64,000 nt of DNA from Magicicada septendecula. Taxonomy: Eukaryota; Arthropoda; Insecta; Hemiptera; Cicadidae. Each line of letters opens with the position of its first letter. The stretch's first letter is position 1. Made by a program: the position numbers and the translations under genes. The stretch lies in contig CM068369.1 in assembly GCA_034769895.1 (NCBI GenBank), positions 431,499,528 through 431,563,527 of the forward strand. The letters are read 5' to 3'. This document shows, one piece after another, positions 13,634 through 25,842 of the stretch. Under the pieces are notes generated by a model. It did no database searches and had not been told where the DNA came from. It saw only the letters and a program-made list of their open reading frames with translations.

Positions 13634-15151
13634 TATAACGTCTTACCTACGTTATAACGTCGGGAACCAGTGCGTAATTGCATCAGATCAATTGCACGGG
13701 CTGCCATAGTCTTAATCAACTTCTTATAAAGATTTTAACAAGCAGTAGTAGTTAGAAAGAAAGGAATGTTGTTGGGGTGTTTGATGATTTATTCACTCAG
13801 TATTTTGTGTTAAGTAATGACATCTTTTTAATAGGTGCTATCCTTTATAGTTCTACATGGATTTTTAACCATAAGGTTTTCTAAATAAATTTTACAAAAT
13901 ATTTTCTGAAAAGGTGGCCACAACAAAAGTATTGTTATGTGCTAACTTTTTCCACGGATCCGGGATATCAACTTGGTTTGTAAGTTAAGTTATTATACTA
14001 TTTGGGGGGGGGGACTTATACTATTTGAAGAATGGACTTATTTTAACCTCTAGTATCTGAAAAGCTTTATACTACAAGCACTTATTACTATTACAAATAA
14101 TTTTAGTCGTATGACATAATACAATGTATAAAGTGACAATAATTAAAGTCTTTTATATAATTTATTAAACTGTCTTTTGCAAACATTTGTTTTAATGACA
14201 TTTAACCACGGAAGACAAGTCTCCGTGTCACCTGTGATATTGTGAAGTTTACTCCGTGTCCTGGTCCTTGGTCCTTGGGGTGTCCACAAATGGTTGAAGG
14301 TTATGGTAGTTTACTTTCCGGGTGAGGTTCCTGAAGAGATCCTGGTAATTATGAAGCTGTTATGCTGTTCTATGAAGTCTGGTAGCTAAGCATCTTTAGT
14401 AGTACAACTCGAGTGAAAGTTCTTGTTTCCCACAGAAGTTCACGTCACATCGTTATTTATAAAATGTTCTCACTTTAGGTACATTGTACCTTTTTAATTT
14501 AAACAAAAACTGGAGATCTTACACTTAGTCAATAGAGATGTCATCCCTCTCACTTATTTATTCCATTTAATTTAATAGATTACATTTTTCTTTATAAAAC
14601 ACTACTTTACTGATACTTTCCTCTACACATAGTTATATCTGCACTTTTAAATTAGAATATCTTAGTACTTCGGGGCATGGTTCAAGGGTGTAGTGTTTAC
14701 TACGAGAGCGCTCCATCTCGACTGCATTATTATGTCAGGGCAGGTAAGTTAACTGCGCGGAGTTTACGCATCACAACAAAATAGTTCCACCTTTGTTCGC
14801 CATTTACGGTATTTAAAGTTTGACCTTTTTATTATCCAAAGCAATGCTTTACTTCAGAATTAAATAGTATACTACTGTATCATTGTTTATTTATTTGAAT
14901 TATTTCAAGTTTTACCAGTATTATTTGTTTAGTAAAAGAATCTGTATGCAGGTTAATTCCAGTTAATGCATGTCAGTGCATGGTAAATTATTAACTAGTT
15001 TCCCTATCTTTACACTCGCATTCCCTTTGTCATTTAAAACTCTTTATTAAATATTATTTTGAGTTAATCAAGGGATGTAATTTTAATTTTAATGTGCGAT
15101 TTAAAAATAAATTTTACTCCATATTACGTTTCCTATTTTGAAATCGTCACA
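13634..15151 (-). repeat. 3' LTR of the gypsy element
   Basis: On the element's strand it starts TGTGACGATTT and ends ACGTTATA. It matches 24248-25763 over its full length with scattered substitutions. A purine-leaning tract, AAGCGGCGGAG (about 15163-15153), precedes it on the element strand and is a weak polypurine-tract candidate. A poly-G run near 14004 is shared by both copies. Confidence 0.93.
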
Positions 15152-15726
15152 TACTCCGCCGCTTAAAGATGACACCGAGTGGGTATTCTACGGGTTATTA
15201 GGTCAGCAAGGTCCTGGGAGTATGCTTGAGATTACTGTGTGAAATTTCTCTCACTCATTTCTGTTTTTTTTTTTTTTTTTTTTTGCAAATTATGAGGTGC
15301 ATGAGTCACTCTCGACTTACTTCTTCCTATTATCAACATATATAACGTCTTACATACTAATTCTTAGACTACTTAAAATTCACACTTTTTAAATTATATA
15401 TTGAAAACATTCTAAATTCTTCTTAAGACTACTACTTACAACTACTACCGGTTTTGTCTTTAGTTGTGATTTACTCTTGTTATAGAATTACTCTCTAAGT
15501 AATTTATTACTTACTTATTATTTATATTCGATGTCAGCTGACTTCTCATATTTCTCTATTTTCGCTGAATAGGATCCAAGGTTGATCAGGCCTCATCCCT
15601 ATCTATACGATTAGGCAAGCAAGTGGTTACTCAAGTACGCTTTAGCAGTTGAGTACAAAAAAAATATACCTTTTTTTTACATTTAGTTTGCTTGCACTCT
15701 ACCATTTCCTTTTTCGTGACAATGTT
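15152..15726 (-). other. Gypsy 3' untranslated region
   Basis: Lies between the integrase stop and the 3' LTR. It contains a T18-20 run near 15266-15284 and no coding frame. Confidence 0.7.
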
Positions 15727-16985
15727 TTATCTGCGAAATATGTGTTCTTCGTACATATTTTTGAGTAGAGGGTCGTACAGGGCTACAGTTACTGGAGTTA
15801 AGTATTTGTGAATTTGGTAAGGACCACACCATCGGTATGATAGCTTGGAGGTGGTCTTATCGATTGCACTACTCGTCGGGTGTGTTCTATATATTACTAA
15901 GTCACCGATTTGGTACTTTACTACATTGTTATTATTAATCCTCTCATGATATTTTCGCGATTTCTTTAAGTTTGCTCTTAAATTAGCGCGAGCTTCATTC
16001 CAGATTTTCTTTATATTTTTATCCCTAATTTCGTGGGGTAGTAACTCATGTATTTTCCACTTAGTGGATAATGGGTGGTTAGGTTTGTATTTAAACAATA
16101 ATTCAAATGGTGTATACATATGTCTTTCATGATAGGCTGAATTGAAAGCGAATTGAATCCAGGATAGGTAGGTTCTGGTCCCAAGACGTATGGTCGTTTG
16201 CATGGTAGGCTATTAAAGCAGATTTTAGGTTTCGCAAATACCTTTCAGCTATATTACCTTGCGGACGATACTCTGTAGTGGTAATGTGGTCTATCCCTAG
16301 TTTGAAACACATGTTCTTGAATTCCTTTGACTTAAACTGGGGTCCGTTATCTGACACTAGATGTACGGGTGTACCGAAATCTTTAAATAATCTATCCTGC
16401 AATATACTTACGGTGGTCGAAGCTAACGCTCGCCGCATGGGATATATCCAGACAAATTTGGTGAATGAATCTACGCAAATGAGTAGCATGGTATTTCCTG
16501 ATTTAGAACGAGGGTACGGTCCTGAAAAGTCTAAATAAATTTTGGAGAACGGGGTAGCAGGAATTTCTGAGATTAATTGACTTATTTGGCTGTTTCTCGC
16601 TGGCTTGTGAGTGAGGTGATAACTTACACCTTTTCACGGAATTAGCTATCTCACTGTTCATATTTTCCCAGTGATATTCTTTACGAATTCGATGTATAGT
16701 TTTATTTATTCCCATATGTGCTCCAATGGTGGAAGAATGGTAGTATTCCATCAGCATAGGTTTAATAATATCAGGGGCGATTATTCGTAAATATTTTTCG
16801 TTTGCTATTCTATAACATAATACTCTCTTACTCAATATGTATTTTTCTGACTTATTTCCTTTATCGAGTTGTTCTTGTGCTGAGTCACGAAGATTCAGCG
16901 CGATTTCAGTTATTTTACAATCGGAGAGTGGGCTGTTCTCTAGCGGAAAGACTGCGCGAAACAACAGAATATACGGCATGTAATT
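15727..16985 (-). pseudogene. Gypsy integrase
   Basis: Integrase inserts the cDNA into the host genome. In reading order, the frame from 16979 gives an HHCC-type zinc domain (YYHSSTIGAHMGINKTIHRI, then VKRC). After a frameshift near 16620, the catalytic core gives YLDFSGPY, LLICVDSFTKFVWIYP with the first Asp, LVSDNGPQFKS with the second Asp, and RPQGNIAERYLRNLK with the Glu, so D-D-E is present. Another frameshift near 16180 leads to the C-terminal frame (FAFNSAYHERHMYTPFELLF, then a basic GDLVIYRTHP segment and WCGPYQI) ending at 15727. Domain order is normal and all catalytic residues are visible, but two frame breaks make it a pseudogene. It is cut off from RNase H by about 3 kb of unrelated DNA. 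Confidence 0.9.
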
Positions 16986-18525
16986 ATAGGCAGTACGGAA
17001 TTGCAGCGGTGTAATTCGTGCTGCACTCTTTCCGTGGAAATAAGCCCTACCGATTTCTAGTCTACACTGCGTTGATCGGTGTCGGCACCTGCCGACAACT
17101 GGCAGTATGAAAACTCCAGGTGCTGCTTCCTGGCGTCAAGTTCGGTACGCAAACGGACAAGAAGCTGGATTTTCTGACAAAGTTGTCTGACAAAATACTC
17201 CGTGGCTGACGGTCACACCATTTTTTCTCCGGTAGAGAAATGAAGATTTCAACAACTACGAGCCTTCACACTATGTATAGATAAATCTATAAACGACTGC
17301 GGTAAGTCTCGATTACTTTCATATTAATTAACTACAATATTTCACTGGAGAAAACTGTTTTTTTAGTAAGCCTAAGTAAGTTCATTCTGTTCACCTGTTG
17401 CAACCATGCCTTGCGCAATACGCAACTTGACGTAAAGTTTTTAAAACCTTATAAAACTATATTCATTTAAGTGTCAGAATTTCGGCACTAAAAAGTAAAG
17501 TATATTGAATACAAAATATTTAAGTTTAGAATTTATCTAACATCGATGTAACGAGATACATGTTACGCTAATATAGGTTATTGCAATGCGTAGTTGGTTT
17601 AAATAACATACAACTTTTACTACAATTAACAGTAGAACTTTATTAATATCTGGTAACTTACTCAGGCACGTTTTGAAAGTAAATAATGTCCAATTCATAT
17701 TATTTTCTGTAATAAAAAACTATGTATTCGAAACAAAGTCTTAACCACGTGGTATCTACATATTCACACTAAGTATAAAGTTTATGAGATGGTACAAAGC
17801 CAAAATTAATTGTCAAATTGCAAACAGGGTAACTCACATTAGGTGAAGTTAATATTATGAAGAATTACTGTTATAAAGATTTTCAAATAAGGCATGTTGG
17901 CCGTATAAATTTTATCGAGTTTAATTAAGTAGCTCAATAGCTGTGTTGACTTTATATATATGTATTTTGGAGGGGGTGCAAACTTTAGTGGGGCATTTGT
18001 GTTGGGTACTCTGACTAAAAAAAAATATAATTGTGTAATTAGGGTTCACCGATATAGACGAGAAAAAGACCTACTACATGGCTGAACTATGAACATCTTA
18101 AGCTCTACTCGCTACCGGAGGGAATTGGACCACCACACCAACACCTAAAAATGTCGGCCACAAGATTGTCACTTCAATAAAAACCCTCCATGGATGAAAT
18201 CAGGTGATACAAAACCAATTATTAATTACACATAGAGTCAGCACTCAATCATACCCAGTGACCAGTTATATATATCTATCAACTACAACATTTCAAGTTT
18301 TAAACATTCATTTAGATTCCCAATTGATGGGACAGTTTAGTGTGTGGACTGGGTGCTAAATTAATTGTAAATTTCAGTGTATTTCTGGTAAAATTGTCAG
18401 CTCAGAGACTGGCATGATTACAAATTCAACATTCAACATAGATTTCCACTTATTTCATTATAGGGGTTTCTTTACAGATTTTAAGTCATTCTGGCCATTA
18501 GTAATTTATCGTGTTCAATTCAGTA

Positions 18526-18559
<34 letters not shown>

Positions 18560-19964
18560 TTAATTTAAAAATCAGTTTAATTCTTTTGTATAAAAAAGTA
18601 CTGGGGAGGTAGGTGCATTTTCAACAAGTTTCAACCAGAAGGAATGCATGTCGAAACACCTTTCAACTTGTTTGTTGAGACAAATTGAAAGATGAATCAT
18701 CAAGCTATTAACATGTCCGTCTCTGTGCCAAGTGTATTTTTCATAGGGTTATAATATTATGCAATATTTCTATTTTTATTATTTGGCAATGTTTCAGTAT
18801 ATATAAATTCTTTAAATTATTTATGATAACTGGGGGGCGTTCATTGTTTTAAATATTTTTTATTTCTCACTATAATAGAGCCCAGAAGGGTAGTATGGTG
18901 TAACTGCATTAGGCACTTAGCCACTTAGCCACTTAGGCACTTAGTTTTGAATTTTATTATGTCCTGGGGACTACTGTATGCTTAAGCATTCTCTTATACA
19001 CCTGATGTGTAATCCTAACAGGGATAATTATAAAGAAAAAGTAAGAATTTATATACACCATGAGGGTAATATAAAAAGGGCGTGGCAAGACACCTTTATG
19101 TATATTTTATTGTATACTATTGTATAATGTATTTGTATCGTGGAACATGTTATGTATGTATATTTGTGTGTACATTTTGGGGGTTATAAGTGTTATGCAT
19201 TTAGTGTATTTTTGGTGGGGACTTTAGATATAGGGTTTTATTTGTTAGATGTCTTTTTATAAAAGAAAGTTAATACATGGAGTCATGTAGGTATATCCTT
19301 TCATTTTTTTTATAACAGGTATTCTATCTCAATTTATCATTGCTGATCATTTCTTTAAGGAAATAATTTATTTTATTTAACCTTATAACAATTATATGAA
19401 TTGTCACCCTTTAAAATTTATTTAATTTGTTTGAGTAATAATTATTGTAATTAATATTAGCAAGGAATCTATACCATTTATCTTCATTAAGTTATATGAA
19501 GCATTCTAACAAGAACATATAAAATAAATTTTATATTTTATTAATATTTTAATGGAAGCTTTATTTCAAGGTTAGTTATGGTTTTAAATTTCAATTCATT
19601 GGTAGAGTGACATAGCAAATTATTTTCTTGGTATTAATAAATATTTTCAGGTGGCCTTGTTGAGAAAGTATACTTTATTTAATTAACTATTTAAGGGAAT
19701 TATAGATTACTATTGGGTTTATTTATTTTATTATTAATTGTTTACTGAGATAGAATAATAAAAAGGATTTATTAATTGTTTAATTCATGAGTTTTCATGA
19801 ATCCCGTCTCACTGGATCCAGCGCATTTTTGGCTTCTCTAGGCTTTAGCCTAGTTATAATTAACTTGTGGCCCCTTTTTACAAAAAAAAAAAAAAAAAAA
19901 AATTCTCAAAAATTTTTCTCAAAAAAAATAATTTTTTTTAAACTGCTTAAGTTAAAGTGGGGTT
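16986..19964. mobile_element. About 3 kb insertion inside gypsy pol (unclassified)
   Basis: RNase H stops at 19965 and integrase resumes at about 16985, although the two are adjacent in Ty3/gypsy polyproteins. The intervening DNA has no recognisable coding region. It contains an (AT)n run at 18527-18557, short cacttag repeats at about 18917-18945, and an A20-like run near 19881-19901 close to the right edge. I could not find target duplications or inverted ends, so whether it is one insertion or several is open. The A-run next to the right edge could be a retroposon tail on the plus strand, but the sequence after it is still unassigned. Confidence 0.5.
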
Positions 19965-21420
19965 TCATTCTATAATTGGTCTTAAAAGGGGGTCTTGTTG
20001 TTGGTACTGAGCTATGTCCGTAAATGCAAGAGGAAACTCGGTAATTAAGGTATTGATAATCGGCGTTTCTCTACTCTGCTTGTTTTCAGATGTTTTGCTA
20101 GTCGGCTGGAACATACGTGACAGTGTATCGGCAACTACATTTTGGGCACCTCTAATAAGTTGTACTTTAAATTTGTAACAATTTAACCTTAATACCCATC
20201 TTCCAATACGACCTAACTGTTTTGGGTGATTTAGTAACCAAGATAATGCTTGATTATCCGTTTCTAACAGGAACTCTTTATGTTCTAAAAAGGGTTTGAA
20301 CTTCTCAAATGCGAAAACGATAGCTAAACATTCTAATTCGTATGCGGAGTATTTCTTTTCTTGGTCGGTCAGGGTACGTGAAGCGTAACTAATAGGTAGT
20401 CTAGAGTTGTCTACTTCCTGATATATTACTGCACCTAGGGCTACACTTGAACTGTCTGTCTGCACTACAAACGGTTTTGTAAAATCGGCTAATTGCAATA
20501 CTGGGGGTGATATTATGCTTTCTTTTAGTTTTTCGAATGCAGCTTGGTGTTGCACATTCCACTCAAATTTAGCTCCCTTCTTTCTTAAAGCATTCAGCGG
20601 TGCTGCAGTTTCGGCTAGATGAGGAATATACTTGTGGAAATAATTTATCATTACCAAAAATCGGGCTACTCCTTTCGCATCCCGCGGTGGTAAAAATTCT
20701 CTGATCGCACGGGTTCGCTCGGGGTTTATGCTTACCTTTCCGTTGGCCTTTATTACGATGTGACCTAAAAATTAAAATTGTGTGACAGCAAAATTTACTT
20801 TACTGGGGTTTACGGTTAATCCAGCTTTCTCTAATCGGGATAGTACTTCACGCAGATGTTTAAGGTGTTGGTCCATTGATTCGCTATAGATATCGATGTC
20901 ATCTAGGTAGTGATACATATATTTAAATTTTATATCATGGAATAATTTCTCTAATAATCGGCTACATACAGAACTACCTTGGGATATTCCAAAGGGTACT
21001 CTCGTAAATTGGTACAGGTTGAAAGGGACGGCAAATGCGGTTAGACGTTTGGATTCTTCAGAAAGGGGTATTTGATGAAATGCCTGATTTAAATCCATGA
21101 TAGTAAAAACTTTCGCTTTCGTAAAATAATGAAAAGCACTGTGGATGTCGGGAAGTGGTATAGACGCAAATTCTATGCGTTTATTTAGTTGCCTGTAGTC
21201 CACAACTAGTCTATGTTTGTCGTTTGGTACTAAAAACGCGGGTGATGAGTAAGGTGAAGTAGAGGGTTCTATGACTCCTTGTTCTAATAATTTGTTGATT
21301 TGATTCCTCATTACTTCCATTTTTGGCGGTGATAATTTGTATGGGAGTAGGCGTATTACTTTAGTGTCGCTCAAATTGATTTTGTACTCTATCAGGTTCT
21401 ACATCGTTATTGGAAAACTG
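19965..21420 (-). pseudogene. Gypsy reverse transcriptase and RNase H
   Basis: RT and RNase H copy the RNA into DNA. The RT frame gives EYKINLSDTKVIRLLPYKLS, VDYRQLNK, FTIMDLNQAFHQIPL (catalytic Asp), FGISQGSS and YHYLDDIDIYS (YLDD active site). An in-frame TAA at 20774-20772 interrupts the FLGH region, and the same frame then continues into RNase H: VVQTDSSSVALGAVIYQ, SAYELECLAIVFAFEKFKPF and LETDNQALSWLL, ending ADTLSRMF. It enters from the protease frame through a shift near 21400. The FGISQGSS motif differs slightly from the commoner FGLxNAP/xxxP form. The frame ends at 19965 where foreign DNA begins. Well preserved apart from the stop. Confidence 0.95.
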
Positions 21421-22079
21421 TTCTACTAGTGTCTGCATTTTCCGTCTATCTTTACTTTCCAGATGAGCTAATTCAGACTCGTGGTGTTCTAGATGTGTAG
21501 AAGCTGTTCCAGTACTTTCTTTGTTATTTGTATTATCATCAAAATTATATTTTTGTGAACGATCGAATCCAAAATAATACTTCTTATCGTGGATGTCAAG
21601 AATTATTCCGGTTTTACTGATAAAATCAGCTCCCAATATTAAATCGGGTCCTAACTCGTCGCATACCAACATTGGAAAATACCACGTTAGAATTTTAATT
21701 TTTACTTTAAACGTGATGATAAGTTTTATCATTAAATTTTGTTTATTAGCAGTAGCACATTTAATATTCACCGAGTGACTGCGTTTAACTAAGTTGTGTT
21801 CAAATAATTTATCGGCTAGCTGTTGACTAATTAAACTTTGTGTTGATCCGGAATCAATTAATCCGAGGGTGGTTGTAACACCGAGGTCTACTTGTATATA
21901 TGGTAATCGACACTTACTGAAATTACATTTATTAATAGCATTACATTTATCAATGAACTTCTTAACATAGGGGTCTAATTTTCTTGGGTTATTTTTTTTG
22001 AATTTGTTGACTTTTAGGGCTTTACCTGTTTTCACGATGCTGCGGAAGACACAGGATTTCGGATCTCCCTGCCTTACAT
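21361..22079 (-). CDS. Gypsy aspartic protease region
   Basis: This region cleaves the Gag-Pol precursor. The frame, reached by a -1 shift from gag at 22086-22080, runs without stops to 21361. The protease core shows LIDSGSTQSLIS (active-site Asp in D-S-G) and LILGADFI, the paired hydrophobic-G motif. A Cys/Lys-rich linker with KCNAINKCNFSKC precedes it. The protease frame itself is intact over about 240 codons, but downstream RT lies in another frame (start of shift near 21400), so the polyprotein is broken. Confidence 0.85.
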
Positions 22080-23578
22080 GTTTTTTGGATAAGGGGTCTT
22101 CTGATAGTACTGTCTCCGTTTACTGTTTCTACTGATGTGTCCAAATTTCCCGCAGTTATAACATATATTTTCTTTACGTGGGGTATCACTGGTTTCCTGT
22201 CGAGGTTGAGGCACTTTAGATTTACTATGGTCGTAAAAATTGGTAGGTCTACGAAATGGTCGTCTTTTGCGTTGTTTTCTTCCATCTGTTACCAGGGCTT
22301 TCGTTTCATATCTACGTGGTGCAGTGGATAGGAATGCATGTCTGTTCTGGTCCGCGTACCATACGTTTGACGAGTGAATACTGCATTGTTCTAGATCTGC
22401 GAAAGTGTGGGGCCTATTTATTAAGCTAATCGAGATCTTTCTTCCGGAGATAATCCTAATAGAATGGTATCGACCAATTGTTTCTCACTCCAGTGAACTT
22501 GCAGTAGTCGGGAAGACTCTCTGATGTCTGCAATATAGTGGGCCAGTCTCTCATGGGCTCCTTGTACTCGAAGTACGGTGTTTCTTTTGATCTCCTCATA
22601 AATTCCCGTGGGAATAAGGTGTTTTGTAGTGGTAGTATGAAGTTCTTCTACTGGAAGAGTCGAGCTTAATGATTCCAGTACACGATCTCTTAATGGTGGT
22701 TTACATTTGGGTAGGAGTACTTGCAAGATTTGCCAATCATTCAGTTGCTGTAAATCTTTTATTTGTAGGAGGTATCTGATGAAATTTAACAGTTTCGTAA
22801 TACTTAAGCCATCAGTGTATGGAATTTCTGTAATGATTTTTTCTACTTGGTGCGTGATCTTTCCATAGAGGTCTACATTAAAATTTACATGTGGTATACT
22901 TCTACAAGGACCTGTTGCTGCGTTAGGCGTAGTAATCGCATACTTACTGGTGCGATTATGGTGACCACTAGGCTGTGGGGGTTCCGATATCGTTAGGGTA
23001 TTTAAGTCCCTATCTGGTAGCTGTTCATGAGTCGGTTGTATCTTCGATACGGTGGGTGATTCGTGATTCGCGGGGGAGGGAGGGTGTTCTAAAGTAGGAG
23101 ATTGAACTGGGGAAATATATAATTTGTGTAAGGATTGCTCAATTTCCTCCATCCTAGATGAGGCGGACATTCTTCTCAATTGTCGTATTATCGTGGGTAA
23201 TTGCTGTAATACCTCATCCGCAAATTTTTGCACATCGGGAGAGATTACGGTGACGTCGGGCCAGTTCAATAAATTCTTCAACCGGCGGGTTAAATGTTCT
23301 ATTCTTTGCGTGATCCGCAATATTACTGCAGGTGATTTTTCGTCGTGAAGGGTTTGAGATAATAACGTCAGTTCCCTATACTTCGCATAACACGTTTCTC
23401 TTTCGCTGTCATAATCGAGTTCGCGTAATCTACCTAACTGCGAGGGTGTATCTGATCTACTTTCGCGTAACGTTTTGCGCAATTCAGAGACTGTTACGTT
23501 CGCGTAAGGTAAACCGCGTAAAATAGCTTCGTAGCACAATTCATCTTTTAATAATAGATCGGGGTTAAATATAGCCAT
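22074..23578 (-). pseudogene. Gypsy gag with zinc knuckle
   Basis: Gag builds the particle and binds RNA. The start ATG at 23578 gives MAIFNPDLLLKDELCYEAIL, and a 385-codon frame follows to 22421 with a capsid-like tail (VDTILLGLSPEERSRL). A one-base shift near 22422 joins to SLINRPHTFADLE in the next frame. That frame continues through an Arg/Lys-rich stretch to a zinc knuckle CYNCGKFGHISRNS (22163 onwards) and ends at 22074. The last Cys of the CCHC pattern is Ser here. The shift near 22422 has no slippery sequence and looks like decay. Confidence 0.88.
22080..22086 (-). promoter_or_regulatory. Candidate -1 ribosomal frameshift site (gag-pro)
   Basis: On the minus strand the zinc-knuckle frame reads CCA AAA AAC ATG TAA, which contains the slippery heptamer A-AAA-AAC two codons before the stop. 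Slipping back one base joins the gag frame to the protease frame, which is open from this point to 21361. Heptamer phase, stop position and target frame all agree. I did not fold the downstream RNA. Confidence 0.65.
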
Positions 23579-24230
23579 TTTTTTTTTTGAATATCAATCA
23601 CTATAAATACTTATTCTACTATTAACACTAAATCCTATACTACTCTTTCTTGTTTACTCAAATAAACGCTTTTAGTTCGCATTAAAATTTACATTGGTTG
23701 TGCGAGAATTAAATCTCATAGAAAGAGAAATCTCGCACAGGCGTCAATTTACTTTCAACTAAGGGGGAAATACCTGGTTACTAGGCACAAGATGATACAC
23801 GCTTGTTATAACAATCGAACAATAGAGGAGGTGGGGTATTGTCTATCTCGACTTTGAAGAGGGTGGCAAATACAATTCCGTACAGGCGAGAACAGGATAT
23901 TTACAGGTCTGATTTTGTTGACAAACCGACAGGTTGGTGAATGAAATTTTTCGACAAGTACGTACATGGTTATGAATACATGTGTCGTTATGTTAATATG
24001 AGTTTACACATATTAAATTCACAATTAAAGTTACCTATATACTATTCTATTCTAATAATATTTATTATTTTTATTTTTATTTTATTTTATTTTAAATTAG
24101 TGAAATATTTTAAAGTAACTGAGTGAATAGATCAACAGAGTGGCACATGGTATATGTGTCACTATCTTGCACAATTATTAATTTTGGTTATTTTATGTGT
24201 ACCACGATGCACACAACTATTTTAACTAAA
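23579..24230 (-). other. Gypsy 5' leader
   Basis: Untranslated region between primer-binding site and gag start. No coding frame is supported. The AT-rich part around 24040-24110 has no recognised structure. Confidence 0.6.
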
Positions 24231-24244
24231 AGCAGAGTGGCGCA
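24231..24244 (-). other. Gypsy primer-binding site matching the 5' end of initiator tRNA-Met
   Basis: The plus strand reads AGCAGAGTGGCGCA, identical to the first 14 bases of metazoan initiator tRNA-Met. Three bases separate it from the LTR edge at 24248. On the element's strand this is a sequence complementary to the tRNA 5' end and not to its CCA end. Copia is the known precedent for priming by a 5' fragment of this tRNA. Confidence 0.65.
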
Positions 24245-24247
24245 TTT

Positions 24248-25763
24248 TATAACGTCTTACCTACGTTATAACGTCGGGAACCAGTGCGTAATTTCATCAG
24301 ATCAATTGCACGGGCTGCCATAGTCTTAATCAACTTCTTATGAAGATTTTAACAAGCAGTAGTAGTTAGAAAGAAAGGAATGTTGTTGGGGTGTTTGATG
24401 ATTTATTCACTCAGTATTTTGTGTTAAGTAATGACATCTCTTTATTAGGTGCTATCCTTTATAGTTCTACATGGATTTTTAACCATTAGGTTTTCTAAAT
24501 AAAAGTTTCCAAAATATTTTCTGAAAATGTGGCCACAACAAAAGTATTGTTATGTGCTAGCTTTTTCCACGGATCCGGGATATCAACTTGGTTTGTAAGT
24601 TAAGTTATTATACTATTTGGGGGGGGGGACTTATACTATTTGAAGAATGGACTTATTTTAACCTCTAGTATCTGAAAAGCTTTATACTACAAGCACTTAT
24701 TACTATTACAAATAATTTTAGTCGTATGACATAATACAATTTACAAAGTGACAATAATTAAAGTCTTTTATATAGTTTATTAAACTGTCTTTTGCAAACA
24801 TTTGTTTTAATGACATTTAACCACGGAAGACAAGTCTCCGTGTCACCTGTGATATTGTGAAGTTTACTCCGTGTCCTGGTCCTTGGTCCTTGGGGTGTCC
24901 ACAATGGTTGAAGGTTATGGTAGTTTACTTTCCGGGTGAAGTTTCTGAAGAGATCCTGGTAATTATGAAGCTGTTATGCTGTTCTATGAAGTCTGGTAGC
25001 TAAGCATCTTTAGTAGTACAACTCGAGTGAAAGTTCTTGTTTCCCACAGAAGTTCACGTCACATCGTTATTTATAAAATGTTCTCACTTTAGGTACATTG
25101 TATCTTTTTAATTTAAACAAAAACTGGAGATCTTACACTTAGTCAATAGAGATGTCATCCCTCTCACTTATTTATTCCATTTAATTTAATAGATTACATT
25201 TTTCTTTATAAAACACTACTTTACTGATACTTTCCTCTACACATAGTTATATCTGCACTTTTAAATTAGAATATCTTAGTACTTCGGGGCATGGTTCAAG
25301 GGTGTAGTGTTTACTACGAGAGCGCTCCATCTCGACTGCATTATTATGTCAGGGCAGGTAAGTTAACTGCGCGGAGTTTACGCATCACAACAAAATAGTT
25401 CCACCTTTATTCGCCATTTACGGTATTTAAAGTTTGACCTTTTTATTATCCAAAGCAATGCTTTACTTCAGAATTAAATAGTATACTACTGTATCATTGT
25501 TTATTTATTTGAATTATTTCAAGTTTTACCAGTATTATTTGTTTAGTAAAAGAATCTGTATGCAGGTTAATTCCAGTTAATGCATGTCAGTGCATGGTAA
25601 ATTATTAACTAGTTCCCTATCTTTACACTTGCATTCCTTTTGTCATTTAAAACTCTTTATTAAATATTATTTGAGTTAATCAAGGGATGTAATATTAATT
25701 TTAATGTGCGATTTAAAAATAAATTTAACTCCATATTACGTTTCCTATTTTAAAATCGTCACA
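24248..25763 (-). repeat. 5' LTR of the gypsy element
   Basis: Direct repeat of 13634-15151 with the same ends (TGTGACGATTT at 25763 downwards and ACGTTATA at 24248). It is flanked on the right by GTGG, which repeats to the left of the other LTR. Confidence 0.93.
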
Positions 25764-25842
25764 GTGGATAGAATAATTGTGTATAATAGGACGTTGTTCA
25801 TCTTGTTATTCGAATTAGCAGTCTCTGTAATGCCAACTTTTT

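Larger units (their letters stand above)
13634..25763 (-). mobile_element. Ty3/gypsy LTR retrotransposon, full-length but defective
   Basis: Two directly repeated LTRs of about 1.5 kb (13634-15151 and 24248-25763) flank a minus-strand internal region with gag, protease, RT, RNase H and integrase in the Ty3/gypsy order. The element is bounded by a 4-bp duplication GTGG (13630-13633 and 25764-25767); AGTGG is possible if the LTR edge is shifted by one base. The LTRs differ by roughly two dozen small changes by eye, which suggests a moderately old insertion. At least four frame breaks, an in-frame TAA and about 3 kb of inserted DNA prevent function. No envelope-like frame is visible. Confidence 0.95.
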
